34,643 nucleotides of DNA from an uncultured Oscillospiraceae bacterium (lineage in GTDB: Bacteria > Bacillota > Clostridia > Oscillospirales > Acutalibacteraceae): NCBI GenBank assembly GCA_958448165.1, contig CAUDCW010000017.1:1-34643 (forward strand), given 5' to 3'. Numbering within the stretch: position 1 is the first letter of the stretch; every line of letters starts with the position of its first letter. Shown here piece by piece: positions 29,619-34,643 of this stretch. A model generated the notes under the pieces. The model was not told where the DNA came from and did no database searches. It saw nothing but the letters and a program-made list of their open reading frames with translations. The translations under genes and the position numbers were made by a program.

Positions 29619-30980
29619 CTCTAAATTAATCATATCATACATCGCCTGCAGGCATATCTGTGCGTGCAGGAAGAATTTTTCCTCGTCAAGCGACTCGTCA
29701 CGCTCGTGCATATTGCTGTAATCATCCTGAAAAACAGGGCCGAACGCAACGCCGTTGCCGCCAAGCTCTCTTGCGTATGTTCCGCCGCCTGTTGAATAAA
29801 GCTTTGGTTCTTCGCCCGTCACCGCCTTGTATGCGCCCTTTAAAAGCTCAATCTGCGGTGAATCCTCGCTTAAATGAAGCGGCTTGTGGTGACAGAGAAT
29901 TTTAACGCTCAGACCCTCTTTTTCAGCCGCCTTGCGTACTCTGTAGAATATTGCGGCGCTGTCCATTGTTACGGGATAGCGGATATCAATTGTCGCCTTT
30001 GCGGTGTTTTCCTCTACTGTTACGGTGCTGAGGCAAAGCGAAAGCGAGCCCGACGCACTGTCACGCATTTTGATGCCAAGCGAATTTCCGTTGGTTTCAA
30101 CGCCGATTGCCGAGTCGATAAAGCCGATAAGCGAACCCAAGCCTTGGTAGCCGAAGTTTGAGGTCAGAAGGTCAATCAGCTGTGCCGCCGCATTGACTCC
30201 CTTTTGCGGCTCACAGGCGTGGGACGCCTTGCCCGTTGCAATAACCATCATACCGTCAATCGTATATTTGAACTCAAAATCAACATTTGTCTTTGCGTCG
30301 GCAAAGCGATAAAGCTGATGCTCGTCGGACTCGGAGCAGTCAAGCAGAACATAGGCCTTGTCGGGCACTGCGTTAACGGCGTTGCCTGCACGGAACTCGT
30401 TGAGGAAAGTGCCGTCGTTGTCGGGCGCAGAAATCTCAATCTGCATTATTCCCTTTTCGCTTATGCAGATGCCGTAGTCGCAGTCCGGCGTAAAGCTGAT
30501 TTCGGGCATAGGCTGAGCCTTGAAATAAGCCTTAACGTCCTCCATTCCCACTTCTTCCCTTGTGCCGAAAATGGCTCTTAAGGTGTTTTTGCCGATTATT
30601 CCCTCGTCCTTGAGCGCCTTCAGGCAGTAAAGCGCAACAACGGCGGCTCCCTTGTCGTCGGCAACACCTCTGCCATAAAGTCTGCCGTCACGCCTTGAAA
30701 GCGCAAAGGCGTTGCTGCTCCAGCCCGAGCCTGCCGGAACAACGTCAAGGTGCGTCAGCACACCGCACAGCTTGCCGCCGCTGCCGTATTGAGCGTGACC
30801 TGCAATATCGCCGACGTTTTCGGTTTCAAGTCCCATTTCTTCGGCTCTTTTGAGCATAAATTCAAGCGCACGCTGAGCCTCCTCGGGCTTCTGCGACGAT
30901 ACGGACTCGATAGAAACAAGCTCCCCTAAGTCCTTTAATATATCTTCCCTATACTTTAGTATTTTTTCGCCAAATGCCAA
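29616..30980 (-). CDS. pepV: M20 family dipeptidase (PepV/Sapep-like)
   Basis: A 454-residue zinc dipeptidase of the M20 family. Metal and catalytic residues lie in LTHLDVVPAG, GRGVADDKGAAV, FGTREEVGMED, FTPDCDYGI and SNMHERDESL; RAGNAVNAVPDKA and ATGKASHACEP mark the lid domain. It acts in the cytoplasm on dipeptides. I chose the TTG at 30980, 9 bases after GGAG, which gives the usual N-terminus; the codons before it include the ribosome site. The last three codons (Leu-Glu-stop) are read from the heptamer array of locus O. Confidence 0.92.
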   Translation of the reverse strand: MAFGEKILKYREDILKDLGELVSIESVSSQKPEEAQRALEFMLKRAEEMGLETENVGDIAGHAQYGSGGKLCGVLTHLDVVPAGSGWSSNAFALSRRDGRLYGRGVADDKGAAVVALYCLKALKDEGIIGKNTLRAIFGTREEVGMEDVKAYFKAQPMPEISFTPDCDYGICISEKGIMQIEISAPDNDGTFLNEFRAGNAVNAVPDKAYVLLDCSESDEHQLYRFADAKTNVDFEFKYTIDGMMVIATGKASHACEPQKGVNAAAQLIDLLTSNFGYQGLGSLIGFIDSAIGVETNGNSLGIKMRDSASGSLSLCLSTVTVEENTAKATIDIRYPVTMDSAAIFYRVRKAAEKEGLSVKILCHHKPLHLSEDSPQIELLKGAYKAVTGEEPKLYSTGGGTYARELGGNGVAFGPVFQDDYSNMHERDESLDEEKFFLHAQICLQAMYDMINLE

Positions 30981-31007
30981 AATAATCATCTCCAATGCCG
31001 GTTATTT

Positions 31008-31116
31008 TAGAGTTTAGAGTTGAGAGTTGAGATAATTAGAAATTGGTATTCTTCAATTCCTAATTGTTCGTTCCTGATTCTCTTTCATTATGAATTATGC
31101 ATTATGAATTATGAAT
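31008..31116. repeat. Composite heptamer repeat (locus P)
   Basis: TTAGAGTTTAGAGTTGAGAG units, then TATTCTTCAATTCCTAATTG and TTCCTGATTCTCTTTCATTA (shared with loci M and R), then AATTATG heptamers that supply the TAA of the YfhO gene. Confidence 0.85.
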
Positions 31117-33557
31117 TATCTTAAATCTCTTCTCTTTTCTCTCTTTGCCACAAGCAACCTTCTGCGTGCAGGCTTGCTACTGCGCTTCACCTTGAAGAAA
31201 AGCATATAAACCGCAAAAGCCAGCACAGCGCCGCCGCTTATCAGTGCGCCGAGTGTAAGTCCCGGCGTTTTGTAGGTGAACTCAATTTCATTCACCTGTC
31301 CTGCCTTTACCCTTACAGCCATAAAGCCGACGCTCACCCTTTCAACGTCAACGCTCTCGCCGTTCACCGTTGCGCTCCAGCCGCTTTCATACGGCACAGA
31401 GAAGAACATCAGCGTGTCGCTGTCACGTTTTGTCAGGTCAGCCGTTGCGGTAAAGCCTGAGTTTGTGTATTCAAAGCTGTCGCAGGTAAGCTCTTTTCTG
31501 TTGTTGCAGTCGTCGTAATATTCCGACTCGGTATAGCGGAATTCCTTGCCCGTTTTAAGCCCGTCACCGATAATATCGGCATATTTCACAATCTGCTCGT
31601 CGCTCAATACCATCGCCTTTAACAGCACAAGATGACGCTTGCTCTCGGTGATATTGTCAAAATTCGACTCCGATATATATTCGTCAAACGTATATCCCAT
31701 CGGGATATAGCATTTATTTTCATAAACAGAGTAGTTGTTCATTCTGCCGTAATATTTATATCCCGGCATTTTTTGATTTCCGTCTGCGTCCTCAAACGAC
31801 TCGCTGTCCTCCACATAGTCAAACAGCCAGTGAACCGACAAAAAGCTCCTCAGTCCGTAAACCGTCGTTTCAGGACGTGAGCCAACATCTCTTGTCACGC
31901 CGACCTTGGGGTAAAACTCCATTACCGAACCCGGCACAATGCTGTGAAATGCCTGAATAGACGGAATCTGATAGTACATTGCGACATTGTCCATACATTC
32001 GTAAAAATCGGAGCGTGCAACGTCGGTGTCGGGCAGGCGGATTTCGTCCTGCTTGTTCACAACGTGCGGAATAATATATTTATGCGTGTCATAGCCGTGA
32101 GCCTTTCCGAGCGAGAGAACATATATTGAGCTTGCAACGCTCACAACGCCCACGCACACATAGCAGACCCTGACAAACGCCTTTCTGTTGCGCCGCCATA
32201 TCCGCAGGATAATAAACAGTATCGCAAGGCAGATGAGCGCAATTGCAATATACGCCCAGAACCTGTCGGGATATTCCATAAGACCGTACTTTGTGACCTT
32301 CTCGCCTGTTTCGTTGTCACGCTCGCTTGTCGGCATACAGCCGATTGCAACGGTGACGGCAAGCGTTATTACAGAAGTCCAGCACAGCGCCCTCCTCCAG
32401 TTTATATTCACGCTGTCGAGCGAGCTGACGGTTGCAAGCACCATCATCAGCGTGAGCATATAAAACCACCGTGCATAATACGTTGCGTTGAACATTTGGA
32501 ACATACTGTTGAGTATAGGCACAAACGCAAACACAAGCAAAAGCACGATAAGCTTTTTAACCCAATTGGTATATTTTTTTGACTGCAGAAATGCAATTGT
32601 GCCCGTCATACCGAACAGCGGCAGATAAAGCGAAATGCTCGCCCATTTTGACTCCGAGTTCGGCGTGAAGTTCGGTCTTGCCGGAATATCGGGCAGGAAG
32701 AACATACTCGTGAAGATGTGCATATATCTCTGCGCCGGGTTATACAGCAGTGCGTTCCAGCCCTCGGGAGCGTTTGAAACCCTCGGGTTCTGCATAACCG
32801 CCAGAACCGTCGGCACAAGCAGTACAGCCGTGCCTGCAAAGCCGATAAGCACCTCGGCGGCAAGCCGCACAAACTTGCGCAGGTTGACCTTATATCCGCC
32901 GGTCAGCACCCTTAAGAACCAGTAAATTACAACAAAAACGACCTGACCGACAAAGAAATAATAATTGAACAGGCAGGCGCAGAACACGGCAACCGCCACA
33001 ACTCCCCTGCGCTGTGTTTCCATAAACTCGTCAATGGCGGCGAGCAGGAACGGAAAAATCAGAATAGCCTCGTGGAAGTGGTTGAAGAAGATGTTATAAA
33101 TCGAAAAGCCCGAAAAAGCATACAGTATGCCGCCGATGACCGCATAGTGCTTGTTCCTGACGTACCGCCGCAGGAACAGATATGCACCGAGGGAGGCAAA
33201 GCTCATTTTCAGAATCAGAAGCGGCGCCATAAGATAAGGCACAGCCTCGCTCGGGAACAGCAGTGTCACCCAGAAAAACGGACTGCCGAGGTTATAGAAC
33301 GTGTATGAGCCGATGATATTCGCACCTAAATCCGTGGTGTGGCTCCAGCCGATGTTGCCGCTTTGGATACTGTCGTGAATCATCTGATAAAACGGAATCT
33401 GCTGAACGTTGTAGTCACCGTAATAAAAGAATATGCCGCCGTCATATATCAGAAACGGCAAAAACATAACAAGCGCCATTGCCATCGGCAGAAAAAAAGC
33501 AAGATATGTGTATTTTCTGTTATCCTCGCGTCTTAGCGGAAGTCGTGATGCCTTCAA
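31116..33557 (-). CDS. YfhO family membrane protein
   Basis: An 813-residue membrane protein with a dozen or more helices and a C-terminal extracellular beta region, matching the YfhO family. These proteins are GT-C-like and are implicated in glycosylating lipoteichoic acid or other surface lipids. The conserved N-terminal region YGDYNVQQIPFYQMIHDSI and the late FFSVPYESGWSATVNGE followed by VSVGFMAVRVKAG are typical. The start is TTG at 33557, 7 bases after GGGGG; an earlier in-frame TTG precedes that site. The GCGGCGCTTGCGCCG repeat hairpin ends about 4 bases before the ribosome site. The C-terminus is highly basic. The exact acceptor is unknown. Confidence 0.9.
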   Translation of the reverse strand: MKASRLPLRREDNRKYTYLAFFLPMAMALVMFLPFLIYDGGIFFYYGDYNVQQIPFYQMIHDSIQSGNIGWSHTTDLGANIIGSYTFYNLGSPFFWVTLLFPSEAVPYLMAPLLILKMSFASLGAYLFLRRYVRNKHYAVIGGILYAFSGFSIYNIFFNHFHEAILIFPFLLAAIDEFMETQRRGVVAVAVFCACLFNYYFFVGQVVFVVIYWFLRVLTGGYKVNLRKFVRLAAEVLIGFAGTAVLLVPTVLAVMQNPRVSNAPEGWNALLYNPAQRYMHIFTSMFFLPDIPARPNFTPNSESKWASISLYLPLFGMTGTIAFLQSKKYTNWVKKLIVLLLVFAFVPILNSMFQMFNATYYARWFYMLTLMMVLATVSSLDSVNINWRRALCWTSVITLAVTVAIGCMPTSERDNETGEKVTKYGLMEYPDRFWAYIAIALICLAILFIILRIWRRNRKAFVRVCYVCVGVVSVASSIYVLSLGKAHGYDTHKYIIPHVVNKQDEIRLPDTDVARSDFYECMDNVAMYYQIPSIQAFHSIVPGSVMEFYPKVGVTRDVGSRPETTVYGLRSFLSVHWLFDYVEDSESFEDADGNQKMPGYKYYGRMNNYSVYENKCYIPMGYTFDEYISESNFDNITESKRHLVLLKAMVLSDEQIVKYADIIGDGLKTGKEFRYTESEYYDDCNNRKELTCDSFEYTNSGFTATADLTKRDSDTLMFFSVPYESGWSATVNGESVDVERVSVGFMAVRVKAGQVNEIEFTYKTPGLTLGALISGGAVLAFAVYMLFFKVKRSSKPARRRLLVAKREKRRDLR

Positions 33558-33573
33558 AGCCTTTCCCCCTTTT

Positions 33574-33745
33574 CGGCGCAAGCGCCGCAGAGTTGAGAGT
33601 GGAGAATGAGAAATTAAGAGTTAGGAGTTAGGAGTTAGGAATGAGGAATTATGAAATATTCAAAACTGAAAACTCTAAATTCAAAACTGAAAACTCTAAA
33701 CTCTAAACTCAAAACTCAAAACTCAAAACTCAAAACTCAAAACTC
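33574..33745. repeat. Composite heptamer repeat (locus Q)
   Basis: GGCGCAAGCGCC hairpin, GAGAGTG units, GGAGTTA heptamers, then AAAACTG, TAAACTC and a run of AAAACTC heptamers. It lies between the divergent yfhO and yfbR genes. Confidence 0.85.
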
Positions 33746-33822
33746 TATTTTCACTCATATCATTATATCACATAAAATCTGTTAATGCACTACTTTGAGA
33801 ATATTTAACAAATAATTAATTG

Positions 33823-33852
33823 TTGAAAATCACCGCCGTTTTGGTGTAAAAT
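33823..33852 (+). promoter_or_regulatory. Promoter of yfbR
   Basis: TTGAAA (33823-33828), an 18-base spacer and TAAAAT (33847-33852). Confidence 0.65.
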
Positions 33853-33884
33853 GGTACAAACGCTAATTATTTTCGGAGGACAAA

Positions 33885-34460
33885 ATGAAGAACAACACAT
33901 TTTACGCAATGCTTGCACGAATGAAATATATAAACCGCTGGGGTCTTATGAACTCGACAAGGCAGGAGAACTTAAGCGAGCACAGCCTTGAAACCGCAAT
34001 AATCGCCCACGCACTGGCGATTATCGGCAACAAGCGGCTCGGCAAAAGCATCAACGCCGACCGCATCGCCGTGATGGCGATATTTCACGATTGCAGTGAA
34101 ATCATAACGGGCGATATGCCGACCCCGATAAAATATTACAACCCGCAGATAAAGCAGGCATACAAGGCGATTGAGTCAGCCGCCGCAGACAAGCTTCTGT
34201 CACGCCTGCCCGACGATTTAAGGGAGGAATACGATCCGCTTTTTGACGAAAGCGACAGCGAGCTTCACCGCTATATCAAGGCGGCAGACAAGCTGTCGGC
34301 GCTCATCAAGTGCATTGAGGAGCTTAAAATGGGCAACGAGGAGTTCGCAACAGCAAAGCAATCGACAGTAAATGCGCTTGAAAAAATGGAGCTTCCCGAG
34401 GTAAAAATATTTATGGACGAGTTTCTGCCGGCGTATTCCCTCACGCTGGACGAACAGTGA
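33885..34460 (+). CDS. yfbR: YfbR-type HD-domain 5'-deoxynucleotidase
   Basis: A 191-residue HD-domain phosphohydrolase. It matches the YfbR family, which removes the 5' phosphate from deoxynucleoside monophosphates in pyrimidine metabolism. Visible are RWGLMNSTRQENLSEHSLE (substrate and first metal His), IFHDCSEIITGDMPTPIKYY (HD pair) and YIKAADKLSALIKCIEEL (distal Asp). GGAGGA precedes the ATG with good spacing. Single gene under its own promoter. A GCGGCTTCGCCGC repeat hairpin follows its stop codon directly. Confidence 0.93.
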   Translation: MKNNTFYAMLARMKYINRWGLMNSTRQENLSEHSLETAIIAHALAIIGNKRLGKSINADRIAVMAIFHDCSEIITGDMPTPIKYYNPQIKQAYKAIESAAADKLLSRLPDDLREEYDPLFDESDSELHRYIKAADKLSALIKCIEELKMGNEEFATAKQSTVNALEKMELPEVKIFMDEFLPAYSLTLDEQ

Positions 34461-34643
34461 GGCGGCTTCGCCGCAGAGTTGAGAGAATTCATAATTTATA
34501 ATTCATAATTCATAATTCACAATGCATAATGAAAGAGGATCAGGAATGAGCAATTAGGAATTGAAGAATACCCAAAACGGGGTTGTAGGAGACCGCCGAA
34601 AAGTTTGTGTAAAAGTGAATAATAGACTTCCTTTCAAGCAATA
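34459..34643. repeat. Composite heptamer repeat (locus R, cut by window edge)
   Basis: GCGGCTTCGCCGC hairpin, GAGTTGAGAG, ATTCATA heptamers, GAAAGAGGATCAGGAATGAG, GAATACCCAAAACGGGG and TGTAGG, where a BIME would start but the sequence diverges. About 115 bp match locus M in inverted orientation. The last 55 bases are unassigned. Confidence 0.8.

Overview
The window looks like chromosomal DNA of a gut-type Clostridia bacterium (Ruminococcus/Oscillospiraceae-like). The reasons are strong GGAGG ribosome sites, frequent TTG/GTG starts, sigma-A promoters of TTGACA-17-TATAAT type, a sporulation-type YlmC/YmxH protein, and surface proteins with cohesin-like and X25-like starch-module sequence. That placement is inference from gene content. 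I see no rRNA, tRNA, CRISPR array or complete transposase gene.

Layout: 0-4.4 kb (- strand): an NlpC/P60 wall hydrolase with bacterial Ig-like domains, a leucine-rich lipoprotein and DegV. 4.5-7.2 kb: YlmC (+), then ybaB-recR and ymdB (-). 7.4-11.2 kb (-): two related surface proteins and an ApbE lipoprotein. 11.3-12.7 kb (+): two small membrane proteins, then a compact locus with the layout of a type I toxin-antitoxin module plus a duplicated orphan RNA. 13-17.5 kb (-): icd, acn and a Bax-inhibitor-like membrane protein. 17.8-20.2 kb: a lone phage-type replication protein, a large repeat element and pgeF. 20.6-22.2 kb: a small Cys protein, a two-gene sigma-like operon behind a perfect LexA box, and a lipoprotein. 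22.3-33.6 kb (-): a surface polymer region (YfhO, M20 dipeptidase, DUF975, GT2, LicD, TarI, TarJ, LytR-CpsA-Psr). 33.9 kb (+): YfbR.

The dominant oddity is the intergenic DNA. About eighteen intergenic regions are filled with tandem arrays whose period is always 7 bp but whose sequence falls into several classes (GAGAGTG, TTAGGAG, AAAACTC, GGAATTC, AATTATG). Most are arranged head to head, so that the purine-rich and pyrimidine-rich arms could pair. Small hairpin modules and at least two types of MITE/BIME-like element sit in a fixed slot within them. The arrays start at or within a few bases of the stop codons of about fourteen genes, encode the C-termini of some proteins, and in one case (ApbE) form the whole leader and the Shine-Dalgarno.

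The best candidates for undescribed biology are (1) this heptamer mosaic system, (2) the toxin/antisense-RNA locus at 12.18-12.67 kb, (3) the LexA-box sigma-like operon at 20.8-21.4 kb, and (4) the hairpin-chain element present as an inverted pair at 1-326 and 18783-19265, one copy of which carries a nested MITE.
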